Origin: Arthrobacter silviterrae
GTDB lineage: Bacteria > Actinomycetota > Actinomycetes > Actinomycetales > Micrococcaceae
Direction: 5' to 3'
Assembly (NCBI RefSeq): GCF_011045165.1
Contig: NZ_JAAKZI010000024.1
Span: 1 to 64,000 of the forward strand
Length of the DNA: 64,000 nt
The notes beneath the pieces are model-generated. The model worked only from the letters and a program-made list of their open reading frames with translations, ran no database searches and was not told the DNA's origin. Both the position numbers and the translations under genes were made by a program. Positions 52,232 through 60,624 of this stretch are shown here, piece after piece. Position 1 is the stretch's first letter. Each line of letters starts with the position of its first letter.

Positions 52232-53329
52232 CTATGCCTTCGCGATGGCCTCTTTCAGCGCACCCAGCACCAGCACCACGGAGCCCGGGTTGGCGTTGGG
52301 GCCCATCATGCCGATTCGCCATACCGTGGAGGCGAACTGGCCGGAGCCGGCGCCGATCTCCAGGCTGAAGTGCTCCAGCAAATAGGCCCGCACGGCAGCC
52401 GAATCGACCCCGGAAGGCACGCGCACCGTGGTCAGCGACGGCAGCCGGGAGCCTTCGGCCGCGAACAGTTCCAGCCCCATTTCCTGCAAACCCTCCTGGA
52501 GCGCAAGGCCTGCGGCGGCGTGACGCGACTGAACGGCGTCGAGCCCTTCATCGAGGACGCGCGAAAGCCCGGCATCCAGGCTGGCGATCATGGTGACTGG
52601 GGCCGTGTGGTGGTAGGTGCGCTTGCTGCCGCTGGCCGCGCCCACGTAGCCGCCCAGCAGGCCGATGTCCAGGTACCAGGACTGCGGGTCCTTGATGCGG
52701 CGTTCAAAGGCGGCGTCGGAAATGGTGAAGGGGGACAGGCCCGGCGCCACGCCCAGGCACTTCTGCGTGCCGGCGTAGCCCACGTCGATGCCCCAGTCGT
52801 CCGCGAGCAGTTCCAGCCCGCCGATGGAGGTGACGGCGTCGGTCAGGAGCAGGGCGTCGCCCTTGAGCTGGCCCAGGGCGGCAATGTCGGAGCGCACGCC
52901 CGTGGAGGTCTCCGCGTGGACGGCGGCAATGACCTTCGGCGCAGGGTGCGCGGCGGCCACGCGCTCCGGGTCGATCGGCTGGCCCCACTCGTGGTCCACC
53001 CGCACCACCTCGGCACCGGCCCGCCGGGCAATCTCACACATGCGCTCGCCAAACTGCCCGTTGACCGCCACCACGGCCACGTCGCCCGCGCCCACGGTGT
53101 TCACGAACGCGGCTTCCATGCCCGCCGAACCCGTCCCGCTCAGGGGCAGCGTGCGGGCATTTTTCGTACCCCAGACCTGGCGCAGGCTCTCGCAGGTGCG
53201 GTCCAGGATCTCGATGAACAGCGGGTCAAGGTGCCCCAGGACGGGGTTTCCCAGCGCGGAAATCGCCTCCGGATAACAGTTGCTGGGGCCCGGCCCGAAC
53301 AGGTGCCGGTAAGTGAGGGAGGCGGTCAT
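52232..53329 (-). CDS. Class V aminotransferase (alanine-glyoxylate/serine-pyruvate type)
   Basis: A 365-aa PLP enzyme. K190 in GTQKCLGV is the Schiff-base Lys, preceded by LLTDAVTSIGG; HAETSTG is the class V hallmark. It transfers amino groups between alanine, serine or aspartate and glyoxylate or another 2-oxo acid. The nearby IclR regulator and D-serine-dehydratase-like gene, in the same direction, make an amino-acid or amino-sugar catabolic role likely. Confidence 0.9.
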   Translation of the reverse strand: MTASLTYRHLFGPGPSNCYPEAISALGNPVLGHLDPLFIEILDRTCESLRQVWGTKNARTLPLSGTGSAGMEAAFVNTVGAGDVAVVAVNGQFGERMCEIARRAGAEVVRVDHEWGQPIDPERVAAAHPAPKVIAAVHAETSTGVRSDIAALGQLKGDALLLTDAVTSIGGLELLADDWGIDVGYAGTQKCLGVAPGLSPFTISDAAFERRIKDPQSWYLDIGLLGGYVGAASGSKRTYHHTAPVTMIASLDAGLSRVLDEGLDAVQSRHAAAGLALQEGLQEMGLELFAAEGSRLPSLTTVRVPSGVDSAAVRAYLLEHFSLEIGAGSGQFASTVWRIGMMGPNANPGSVVLVLGALKEAIAKA

Positions 53330-53468
53330 GGGAGGCTCCTTTGGCGCGGGCGGACGGTTCCCCTACAGCATATGCGCCCCGCGGTTCCGGGTGCCGGGGA
53401 TTAAGCACGACGCCGGCTCCCGCCTCCCGCTTTCGGCGGCCAGGTCCGGTGGGTGCGCCAACCATGCC

Positions 53469-53506
53469 AAAAACCCGAACGCTCCCGCGCAAAAGTGCGG
53501 GAGCGT
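53469..53506 (-). terminator. Rho-independent terminator of the leftward IclR gene
   Basis: On the minus strand a 10-bp stem (ACGCTCCCGC/GCGGGAGCGT, 53479-53506, 8-nt loop) is followed by TTTTT (53469-53473). It lies between the IclR stop and the aminotransferase start, so these two genes are probably transcribed separately. Confidence 0.78.
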
Positions 53507-53596
53507 CGGGGAAAAGTGCCCCGATTGCAACCGAGCGTCGGTATGGGGCGGCGGGGGTGGGGCGTCTGTTTGGGGCGGCGGGTTGGGTGGGGCCGC

Positions 53597-54328
53597 TTAG
53601 CCTAGTTCGCGCGAAATGGCTGCTGCCGTTTGGCGCATCAGCGGAATCCGCGTCTTGAGCTGCTCCAGGTCAGCCACCATGCGGATGGCCGTCAGCGACA
53701 TGGCGCCCACCACGCCGGCGGAGCTGTGGATGGGCACGGCCACGCAGTTGACGAAGTCCTCAAATTCGCCGTCGTCGGCCGCCCAGCCCTGCCGTCCGAT
53801 CGCGGCCAGCTCCACGTCCAGGGCGCCGCGGGTGAGGATGGTCTTGTCGGTGAACTTTTCCCACGCCGTCTCGCCCAGGATGGCGTCCCTCTCCGCTACG
53901 TCAACATTCGCCAGGATGGCCTTGCCCACCCCGCTGCAGTGCGGCAGGACGGCGGCGCCGATGCGCGAGTACATGCGCACCCCGCTGGCGTCCTCCACCT
54001 TGTCCACGTACACAATGCTGTGCTCCATCAGTGCCGCCAGGTGGATGGTGTTGCCCACGGTCCGGTGGAGCTTGCGGATGTGGTCGTGGGCGGCCTCGCG
54101 CAGGTCCAGGTTGTCGAAGGCGTTGCGGGAGAGGGAGATCAGGTGCAGCCCCAGCGAGTACGTGCCGTTCCTGCGCCGGCGCACGTAGCCCACCTCCTCC
54201 AGGGCCTGCAGCTCCCGGAACATGGTGGACCGGTGCAGCGAGAACGCCTCCGCCAGTTCCATGACGGTCTTGGGCTCCTCGGCTATCGAGTCGATGATGC
54301 GGGCTGCACGCCGGACACTCTGGGACAT
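53597..54328 (-). CDS. IclR family transcriptional regulator
   Basis: A 243-aa regulator: winged helix (about residues 5-65: VMELAEAFSLHRSTMFRELQAL) and an IclR effector domain. It lies 48 bp after the D-serine-dehydratase-like gene with a 12-bp tandem repeat between. Three operator-like repeats in the promoter between 55660 and 55825 are probable targets, so it likely controls both the leftward and rightward catabolic genes in response to a sugar-acid intermediate such as KDG. Confidence 0.9.
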   Translation of the reverse strand: MSQSVRRAARIIDSIAEEPKTVMELAEAFSLHRSTMFRELQALEEVGYVRRRRNGTYSLGLHLISLSRNAFDNLDLREAAHDHIRKLHRTVGNTIHLAALMEHSIVYVDKVEDASGVRMYSRIGAAVLPHCSGVGKAILANVDVAERDAILGETAWEKFTDKTILTRGALDVELAAIGRQGWAADDGEFEDFVNCVAVPIHSSAGVVGAMSLTAIRMVADLEQLKTRIPLMRQTAAAISRELG

Positions 54329-54338
54329 GGGGGCCTTC

Positions 54339-54386
54339 GGCTGGAAATTCGGCTGGAAATTCGGCTAGGAATACGGCTAGAAATAC
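54339..54386. repeat. 12-bp tandem repeat, four units
   Basis: Units at 54339, 54351, 54363 and 54375 (GGCTGGAAATTC twice, GGCTAGGAATAC, GGCTAGAAATAC). It lies between the stop of the PLP-enzyme gene and the IclR start; its last unit overlaps the PLP-enzyme stop codon. Confidence 0.88.
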
Positions 54387-55660
54387 GTGGGCAAAAGGTC
54401 GACAACGCGGTTTGAGCCTGGCTGTTCCACCACCGGAATGAACCGCCACTTGTCGAAGGCGGTGCAGGGGTGGGAGAGGCCCAGCTGGACCACGCTGCCC
54501 ACGGGAAGCGCCGTGGCGGGGTCAAATTCCACAAACGCGTGCTGGTCGTTCACGGCCGTGACCTTTGCCCCGGCCAGCGGCTCCATGGCCTGGCCCAGCC
54601 CGGCGGCCCGACCCATGGGAATCGGCAGGCCCCAGTCGTGCGCGAAGTCGCGCTTGCCGCCGTCGAGCAGGGCAAGCCCCGGCTCCGGGTTGGAAAGCAC
54701 GCGCGCCATCCCGTGCATCGCGGCACGCAGGGTCCCGGGGTCCGCGCCGGCACCCGTGTCGGCGAGCGGCGACACCTCCCGGTAGTAGCCGTCGTCGTGC
54801 GTGACATAGGAGCCGGACCGCAGCACCCAGCGCGTGCGCCGGTCGGCTGCCATGGCCTCCGCAAACTCCTCCGCCACCAGGTCAAAGTAGGCGCTGCCGC
54901 CCACCGTCACGATGGCCGGCTCCGAATCGTAAAATTCCTTGAGCGCGCTGTGCAGTTCCAGCTGCGCGCGCAGGAAGGCACGGACGGCGGCCAGCTCCGC
55001 AGGGGACCGGTCATGCGCCAGCGCCCCTTCATAACCGCCGACGCCGGCCAGCCTCACCTTGGGTGCCGCGGCCAGGCGGCGCCCGATGGCCACGCCCTCC
55101 GCCACCGAGCGGGCCCCGGTCCGGCCGTGGGCCGCGCCCAGCTCCACACAAACGTTGATGGGCCGGCGCAGCTCAATGCCCTCCAGCGCCTGCTCCAGGG
55201 CGGCAACGCCTTCCACGGAGTCCACCCAGCACAGGAACTCGAGCCCGGAGTTGTTCAGCTCCCCGGCAATGTACTGCACGGCCAGGGGGTCGGTGAGCTC
55301 ATTGGCCAGCAGGATCGAGTCAAAGCCGAATTCCCGGGCAACCCGGACCTGCCCCATGGTGGCCAAGGTGATGCCGGTGGCCCCGGCGGCCAGTTGCTCC
55401 GCCCACAGCTGCGGGGACATGCTGGTTTTCCCGTGGGGCATCAGCTCAAAGCCGGCGTTGGCACACCAGCTGGCCAGGGCGCCGATGTTGCGGCTGAGGT
55501 TTTCGCGGTCCAGGACCAGCAGGGGAGTCCAGAACTCGTCCAGCGTGGGCTGGCTGGCCAGGAAGTCGCGGATGGTCATCCCGCCGGCCCGGGCGGGGAG
55601 CCCCTTGTCTGTGGCGGACAGCGTGATGTCGGCAATGGCTTCGAGTGTTGGGATGTGCAT
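54377..55660 (-). CDS. D-serine dehydratase-like PLP enzyme (amino-acid deaminase/aldolase, type III fold)
   Basis: A 427-aa alanine-racemase-fold enzyme. K78 in MPHGKTSMSP is the PLP Lys; GAGxGTGY-type PLP contacts follow, and H397/C399 in SHPC match the zinc site of D-serine dehydratase/D-threonine aldolase. The C-terminal beta domain is complete. Next to KDG kinase and KDPG aldolase, a D-glucosaminate dehydratase (amino acid to KDG plus ammonia) is an attractive reading, but D-threonine aldolase or D-serine dehydratase activity is also possible. Confidence 0.85.
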   Translation of the reverse strand: MHIPTLEAIADITLSATDKGLPARAGGMTIRDFLASQPTLDEFWTPLLVLDRENLSRNIGALASWCANAGFELMPHGKTSMSPQLWAEQLAAGATGITLATMGQVRVAREFGFDSILLANELTDPLAVQYIAGELNNSGLEFLCWVDSVEGVAALEQALEGIELRRPINVCVELGAAHGRTGARSVAEGVAIGRRLAAAPKVRLAGVGGYEGALAHDRSPAELAAVRAFLRAQLELHSALKEFYDSEPAIVTVGGSAYFDLVAEEFAEAMAADRRTRWVLRSGSYVTHDDGYYREVSPLADTGAGADPGTLRAAMHGMARVLSNPEPGLALLDGGKRDFAHDWGLPIPMGRAAGLGQAMEPLAGAKVTAVNDQHAFVEFDPATALPVGSVVQLGLSHPCTAFDKWRFIPVVEQPGSNRVVDLLPTYF

Positions 55661-55682
55661 GGGGATTCCTGACCGTTAAATC

Positions 55683-55700
55683 GTGTGCATTTTTCGCACA
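55683..55700. promoter_or_regulatory. Operator-like repeat A, IclR-type
   Basis: GTGTGCATTTTTCGCACA, 23 bp upstream of the leftward PLP-enzyme start. It is an inverted repeat (TGTGC/GCACA) of the same type as sites B and C. Confidence 0.65.
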
Positions 55701-55767
55701 ATGTGTTGCGTCAAGAGAAAATCTACCCGCCAGCGGGGGCGGCGGCAAGCAGGGACCTATTCGGCAA

Positions 55768-55785
55768 GTGTGCAATATATGCAAC
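55768..55785. promoter_or_regulatory. Operator-like repeat B, IclR-type
   Basis: GTGTGCAATATATGCAAC. It lies 40 bp before the KDG-kinase start and starts 21 bp before site C. Confidence 0.65.
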
Positions 55786-55788
55786 GAT

Positions 55789-55806
55789 GTTGCAATTTAC
55801 GCACAA
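55789..55806. promoter_or_regulatory. Operator-like repeat C, IclR-type
   Basis: GTTGCAATTTACGCACAA, whose reverse complement resembles sites A and B. It ends 18 bp before the KDG-kinase start codon. Sites B and C lie two helical turns apart. Confidence 0.65.
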
Positions 55807-55824
55807 CTGTCTGATAGTAGTTCC

Positions 55825-56715
55825 ATGCGAAACAACGCAATCCCCGAACTCATCGCCATTGGCGAAACCATGGTCCTGGTCACGCCTGCCACGGCCGAGC
55901 CTTTGGAATCGGCCGCCGACTTCCACCTGGCCGCCGGCGGAGCCGAGTCCAATGTGGCCATGCACCTTGCCCGCCTGGGGCATTCGGCGGCGTGGGCCAG
56001 CCAGCTGGGCGACGACGCCCTGGGCCGGCGCCTGGCCGCCCAGGTCAGCGGCAGCGGCGTGGACACGCGCTGGGCCCTGACCCATCCCTCGGCGCCAACG
56101 GGTGTCTACTTCAAGGATCCCGGACGCGGCGTGCTGTACTACCGGGCAGGGTCCGCGGCCTCCCACATGGGGCCGGAAACCGTGGCGGGAATCCCCCTTG
56201 AGCAGGCCGCCGTCGTGCATGTCTCGGGGATCACCCCCGCACTGTCAGCCAGCTGCAACGCCCTGGTGCGCAGCGTGATGGAGCGTGTGGCGGAGTCGCC
56301 GGCGTCGCTCAGCTTTGACGTCAACCACCGTGCGGCGCTGTGGGGCGGGCGGGATGCCGGCGCCGAGCTCAGGGAGCTTGCCGCCCGTGCGGACATTGTT
56401 TTTGTGGGCCTGGATGAGGCGCAGGTGCTGTGGGGGACCGCCACCCCGGAGGACGTGCGCGCCCTGCTGCCGGAGCCCGCGGTGCTGGTGGTCAAGGAAG
56501 GCGACGTCGGCGCCACCGAATTCCACGGCGGCACCAGCTGCTTTGTCCCGGCCATTCCCACCGAGGTGGTGGAGGCCGTGGGTGCGGGCGACGCCTTTGC
56601 CGCCGGCTACCTCTCCGCACACCTGAACGGGCTGGATTCCGAGGAAAAGCTTCGCGCCGGCCACCGCCAGGCCTCCCTGGTGCTCCAGTCCACCAGCGAC
56701 GTCCCCCACCCCTGA
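55825..56715 (+). CDS. kdgK: 2-keto-3-deoxygluconate kinase (PfkB family)
   Basis: A 296-aa PfkB sugar kinase. Substrate region GGAESNVAMHLARLG and the catalytic motif GAGDAF (residues 253-258, Asp 256). FDVNHRAALW is typical of KDG kinases. It phosphorylates 2-keto-3-deoxygluconate to KDPG for the next gene. ATG 55825 is the only good start after the operators; no strong ribosome-binding site is seen. Confidence 0.88.
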   Translation: MRNNAIPELIAIGETMVLVTPATAEPLESAADFHLAAGGAESNVAMHLARLGHSAAWASQLGDDALGRRLAAQVSGSGVDTRWALTHPSAPTGVYFKDPGRGVLYYRAGSAASHMGPETVAGIPLEQAAVVHVSGITPALSASCNALVRSVMERVAESPASLSFDVNHRAALWGGRDAGAELRELAARADIVFVGLDEAQVLWGTATPEDVRALLPEPAVLVVKEGDVGATEFHGGTSCFVPAIPTEVVEAVGAGDAFAAGYLSAHLNGLDSEEKLRAGHRQASLVLQSTSDVPHP

Positions 56716-56742
56716 TCCGCAGTTCCACCGAAAGGACCCCAC

Positions 56743-57348
56743 ATGCCCACGAACCACGAATTCACCGAACTTTTCACCGGCCAGCCGCTCATGGCCATCC
56801 TGCGCGGAATGGGCGAGGAAAAGAGCCTGGCCCTCGCCGAGCAGGCCTGGAGCCTGGGGATCGGCCTGGTGGAGATCCCCGTCCAGACTGAGGAGGACCT
56901 CCGCGCCCTGCGCACGGTTGCCGCCGCCGGCAAGTCCCGCGGGCTGCTGGTGGGCGCCGGGACCGTGGTTTCCCTCAAGCATGTGGAGCAGTCGGCCGAG
57001 GCCGGCGCGGCGTTCACCGTCAGCCCGGGCCTGGACCTGGCCGTGGTGGCGGCGTCCACTGATGCTGGCATGCCCACGCTGCCGGGCGTGGCGACGGCGT
57101 CGGAGGTGCAGCTGGCCCTGTCCTCCGGGCTGACCTGGATGAAGGCGTTCCCCGCGTCCCTGCTGGGGGCCGGCTGGTTCAAGGCCATGTCCGGCCCGTT
57201 CCCGCAGGCCCGCTTTGTGGCCACGGGCGGCATGGATTCGGCAAACGCCGCCACGTTCCTGGCCGGTGGCGCCAGTGTGGTTGCCGTGGGCTCCGCCCTG
57301 GAGGACCCGGCCCAGCTGCCGGCCCTGGCGAAGATCATGCAGGGCTAA
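56743..57348 (+). CDS. eda: KDPG/KHG aldolase
   Basis: A 201-aa aldolase of the Entner-Doudoroff type. The Schiff-base Lys is K134 in TWMKAFPA; GAGTV (71-75) and Glu44 are conserved. It splits 2-keto-3-deoxy-6-phosphogluconate to pyruvate and glyceraldehyde-3-phosphate. It lies 27 bp after the kinase with AAAGGA upstream and completes the KDG branch. Confidence 0.93.
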   Translation: MPTNHEFTELFTGQPLMAILRGMGEEKSLALAEQAWSLGIGLVEIPVQTEEDLRALRTVAAAGKSRGLLVGAGTVVSLKHVEQSAEAGAAFTVSPGLDLAVVAASTDAGMPTLPGVATASEVQLALSSGLTWMKAFPASLLGAGWFKAMSGPFPQARFVATGGMDSANAATFLAGGASVVAVGSALEDPAQLPALAKIMQG

Positions 57349-57390
57349 GAACGACGGCGGCGGGCCGGCCGGGTGTGCGCCCCCGGCCCC

Positions 57391-57450
57391 GGATGCCGAA
57401 ATGGTCATTTGCGGCCGTTATATCGGGGTCGGATGACCGTCTCGGCATCC
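57391..57450. terminator. Bidirectional hairpin between convergent genes
   Basis: Arms at 57391-57408 and 57433-57450 (GGATGCCGA/TCGGCATCC with an imperfect inner part) are followed by TTTATT on the plus strand. It lies between aldolase and the leftward zinc-ribbon gene, so it can end both. Confidence 0.6.
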
Positions 57451-57451
57451 T

Positions 57452-58174
57452 TTATTCGTATTCCTCAAACCGCCACGACAGCCGCTTGTGCTCGGTGCAG
57501 CCAAGTCCCCGGCGCAGTCCCTCGAGGACGTGCTGCACGGCTTCGAGTCCCGTGGTGAATCCCTGGTGCCAATTGGGCATCGCCCCGGTTGGGGGCTGCC
57601 AGCCGCGGGCCAGCAGGAACTCCGCATCCTGGGGCCGGCCAAAACCCGGAGCCGTGACTTCGGGCCGGAGGTGGCAGCTGAGTTGCGTGCCGACAAGGGC
57701 GATGCAGGCGTAGGGCGCGGGCTCCGGTTCGCCGCCGTCGTAGTCCACCAGAAAGTAGTCGGAGCTGGTGAGCATCCGCAGCTGCCGGGCCAGGAACGTG
57801 GCTGTGCCCTGCCAGAGCAGTTCCTCCTCGCCGTGGCCCGGTGCCGTTTGCCAGGCCGGCGGCTCCACCACTTCCAGCATCCGCGCCAGGTTGGTCCCGT
57901 CGGTCCCGCCCAGTGCTTCGTAGGCGATGCCGTCCACGTAGACCCTGCGCCGGTCCATCACCTCCTGGCACGCGGTGCCGTCGTCGTGCGTGGCACCCAG
58001 TACCGCGGCCGGGCTGTACTCGCTGGCTGTCCCTGAGGTGTCGGACAGTCTCACGTACCTGTCCAGCACATCGGTGACCCGGGCCGCGCACCAGATGCAC
58101 AGGTAGTTCAGCGGCACCAGGATGTCCGTGCTGACCCTGCCGCAATGGGCGCACACCGCTTTTCCAGTGTTCAT
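57452..58174 (-). CDS. Hypothetical protein with N-terminal zinc ribbon
   Basis: A 240-aa protein. Two Cys pairs, CAHC (residues 8-11) and CIWC (26-29), form a probable zinc ribbon. The rest is alpha/beta without membrane segments. No known family; actinobacteria carry similar short unnamed proteins. It is convergent with the aldolase gene. Confidence 0.7.
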   Translation of the reverse strand: MNTGKAVCAHCGRVSTDILVPLNYLCIWCAARVTDVLDRYVRLSDTSGTASEYSPAAVLGATHDDGTACQEVMDRRRVYVDGIAYEALGGTDGTNLARMLEVVEPPAWQTAPGHGEEELLWQGTATFLARQLRMLTSSDYFLVDYDGGEPEPAPYACIALVGTQLSCHLRPEVTAPGFGRPQDAEFLLARGWQPPTGAMPNWHQGFTTGLEAVQHVLEGLRRGLGCTEHKRLSWRFEEYE

Positions 58175-58481
58175 GCCCCGATCATAGGGGAGGGGTCAGA
58201 CATTCGGGCCAAACGATGCCCGGAGGCTGACCATCCACAACCGGACCCGCCAAGCGGCGTCGCCAAATGTTTGTCAAATAGTCGCACTTTGTATTTCTAC
58301 CGACCGGTAGTTTTACCCCGACTTTAAGGCCGCCGGCCGTTCCCTTGACGCTCCGTGAATGTAGTGGCAATATCAAAGTATGCCCTTCAAAAACTCAGCA
58401 TTGAGTCTGCGGTTTTGAACCGGCGGTGTATTAACCATGGGGAAGTCTCTCACCGTTTCTTTATAAGAATTGGAGACAAGT
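58175..58481. other. Intergenic promoter region
   Basis: No gene, repeat or riboswitch was recognised in these 307 bp. The part from about 58260 is less GC-rich than the neighbouring genes and includes TTTGTCAAATAG and a weak TTTATAAGAATT stretch close to the next start; it is the probable promoter region of the 154-aa protein. Confidence 0.5.
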
Positions 58482-58946
58482 ATGTCTATTTCAGAACCTG
58501 AAGTTGTATCCGGGTCCTTCGCCGATCAGTTTGAAGCCACCTCGGAAGAAGCGTCGGCCGCTCCGGAAGCCTTGGCGTCTGCCGGAACGTCCCAAAAAAT
58601 GGAGCTGTTTGTGAACGGGGCATCCATCGGCTGGCTGGGCGAAAACAGCGGCGAGTGGTGCGTGGTTGCAGCCCAGGAGGCGGCCGTGTCCATCGAGCCC
58701 TACGTGTGGAAGAACGTTCTGTACTACAGGAACGCCAACTCCACTTCACGCTACCTTTCGGTCAGCGACAACAGCCACTACGTCGGTTTCTACAACTGGA
58801 TGAACGCCCGGGGATGGACCCTGAGCGGAAATGTCCTGACCTCGCTTTACACCAATGCACAGCTGTCCTTCTGGTCATCGGAGAACGGCTACGTCTATGC
58901 AAATTCCGGAAGTGGATACACGCCGTTGACGGTTGCATTTCGCTAA
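58482..58946 (+). CDS. Beta-rich 154-aa protein with acidic leader-like N-terminus
   Basis: A 154-aa protein of no recognised family. Residues 1-40 are acidic and Ala/Ser/Glu-rich (EPEVVSGSFADQFEATSEEA), like a leader or propeptide, ending at ASAGTSQ. Residues about 42-154 are rich in Trp/Tyr/Asn/Ser (VLYYRNANSTSRYLSVSDNS, LSFWSSENGYVYA), suggesting a compact beta-sheet, lectin- or crystallin-like domain. No conventional signal peptide. ATG 58482 follows GGAGA. It is 202 bp upstream of the phosphoesterase. Confidence 0.65.
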   Translation: MSISEPEVVSGSFADQFEATSEEASAAPEALASAGTSQKMELFVNGASIGWLGENSGEWCVVAAQEAAVSIEPYVWKNVLYYRNANSTSRYLSVSDNSHYVGFYNWMNARGWTLSGNVLTSLYTNAQLSFWSSENGYVYANSGSGYTPLTVAFR

Positions 58947-59148
58947 AAACAATTTCCAAGGAAAACAGTTTTTATCTAATGCCCGGTATTAATACCGGAC
59001 AGTAATACCTCATTGAATGTCATATTCAATGGAATTGACCTGCTGTGACCGTGCAGCATGCCGGGCCGGGGTCTCATTAACCAGACCCCGGCCCTGCTGG
59101 TTCCCGCGACGCGGCCGCAGCACAGTGGTTTGCTTCGGAGGGAACGCA

Positions 59149-60624
59149 GTGAAAGAGAAAATCGACCACGTGGTGGTCTTGATGTTGGAAAACCGGTCGC
59201 TCGACAGTGTCTTGGGCTGGCTCTACAGGGACGAACAGCCCCAGCATTTCTACGGCGCGGACACCACGCCCACCTACCAGGGCCTGCAGACAGGCGAATA
59301 CTCCAACCAGTACGACGACCGCACCATTCCTGCCAGCTATGGGACAAAGGGGGAGACGGGCTACGCCGGAGTCCCGCCGCAACCGATGCGTGTCCCCGGC
59401 TATGACCCCGGTGAAGAGTACGCCCACGTCAACCAGCAGCTGTTCGGCTCACCCGGCCACTCCGTAAAGACCAATCCGCCAAGCGGCACGCCGGCGCCCA
59501 TGGCCGGGGTGGCCTACGACTACGGCGCGTTCTACGAAAAGTGGGAACAGCTGGGCCAGATCATGGAGGCATACACTCCGGAGCAGCTGCCAATCCTCAA
59601 CGGCCTGGCCAAGGCCTATGGTGTGAGCGATGCTTGGCACTCCTCCGTTCCGACGCAAACGAACCCGAACCGGGCCTATTCCCTGTGTGGAACATCCCTG
59701 GGCCGGGTCAACAACACGTGGGACGCCGTCGAGCAGTTCAACACCCGCACCATCTGGAACGCCCTGCCCGCCGGCACATCCTGGGGCATCTACTACCACG
59801 ACACCTGGCAGGACGGGCAGTGCTACACCCAGTACACCTTCCCCGGCTGCACAGACGCCCTCAAGGACGGGGAGATTGCGTCCATCGACACGTTCTACAG
59901 CAAGGCGCGCAGCGGATCCCTCCCGCGGTTCACGTACCTTGAGCCGAAGTGGGGCTACGGCCTGGGCAAGCTTGACGGCTCAGGGTTCCTGTGCGGCAAG
60001 CTGTTCGGCAAGACCTACGGGGCGCAGGGCAACGACTACCACCCGCCCACCTGGGTGGGGCCCGGCGAGGTGTTCGTCAACAACGTGTATGAGGCCTTGA
60101 TCGCGGATGCCGACGCCTGGCAGCGCACGTTGCTTGTCATCACCTTTGACGAGCACGGCGGCACCTATGACCACGTGGACCCGGGTTGGGGCGCGGTCCC
60201 TCCGGACAGCCAGCGCGGTCCTGACGGCTTTGCCTTTGACCGCTACGGGGTGCGGGTTCCCACCCTGCTGATTTCACCGTGGATCCCGGCCGGCACCGTG
60301 TTCCGTTCACCGAGCCCCACGCTGAAGTACGACCACACCTCCATGGCGGCCACGGTGTTGAAGTGGTGCGGTGTTGACCCTGCAGCGGCCGGCCTGGGCG
60401 ACAGGGTAGCCGTGGCCCCCACTTTTGACGGCGTCCTTTCCGAGCAGCCGCGGGCGGACGTCCCCACCTTTACGGTGCCGGACGGCTACGCGGACCAGGG
60501 CAAGGACTGCTGGCTTGAGGACGAGTCCCAGCGCCTGCCGGTTGGCCTGATGCATTCATTGGTTGCGCGAAGCGCGACGGTGGAGGAACTTGAGGCAAAG
60601 GTGAAAGCAGCCCTGAACCTCTAA
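59149..60624 (+). CDS. Phosphoesterase family protein (phospholipase C/acid phosphatase type)
   Basis: A 491-aa phosphoesterase (PF04185). The metal site starts VVVLMLENRSLDSVLGW (E14-N15-R16-S17) and continues TFDEHGGTYDHV at about residue 332. It hydrolyses phosphodiester or phosphomonoester bonds; phospholipase C-like or acid-phosphatase activity is likely. No signal peptide is visible, unlike the secreted phospholipases. GTG 59149 follows GGAGGGAAC. The product may act inside the cell or be exported by another route. Confidence 0.82.
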   Translation: MKEKIDHVVVLMLENRSLDSVLGWLYRDEQPQHFYGADTTPTYQGLQTGEYSNQYDDRTIPASYGTKGETGYAGVPPQPMRVPGYDPGEEYAHVNQQLFGSPGHSVKTNPPSGTPAPMAGVAYDYGAFYEKWEQLGQIMEAYTPEQLPILNGLAKAYGVSDAWHSSVPTQTNPNRAYSLCGTSLGRVNNTWDAVEQFNTRTIWNALPAGTSWGIYYHDTWQDGQCYTQYTFPGCTDALKDGEIASIDTFYSKARSGSLPRFTYLEPKWGYGLGKLDGSGFLCGKLFGKTYGAQGNDYHPPTWVGPGEVFVNNVYEALIADADAWQRTLLVITFDEHGGTYDHVDPGWGAVPPDSQRGPDGFAFDRYGVRVPTLLISPWIPAGTVFRSPSPTLKYDHTSMAATVLKWCGVDPAAAGLGDRVAVAPTFDGVLSEQPRADVPTFTVPDGYADQGKDCWLEDESQRLPVGLMHSLVARSATVEELEAKVKAALNL

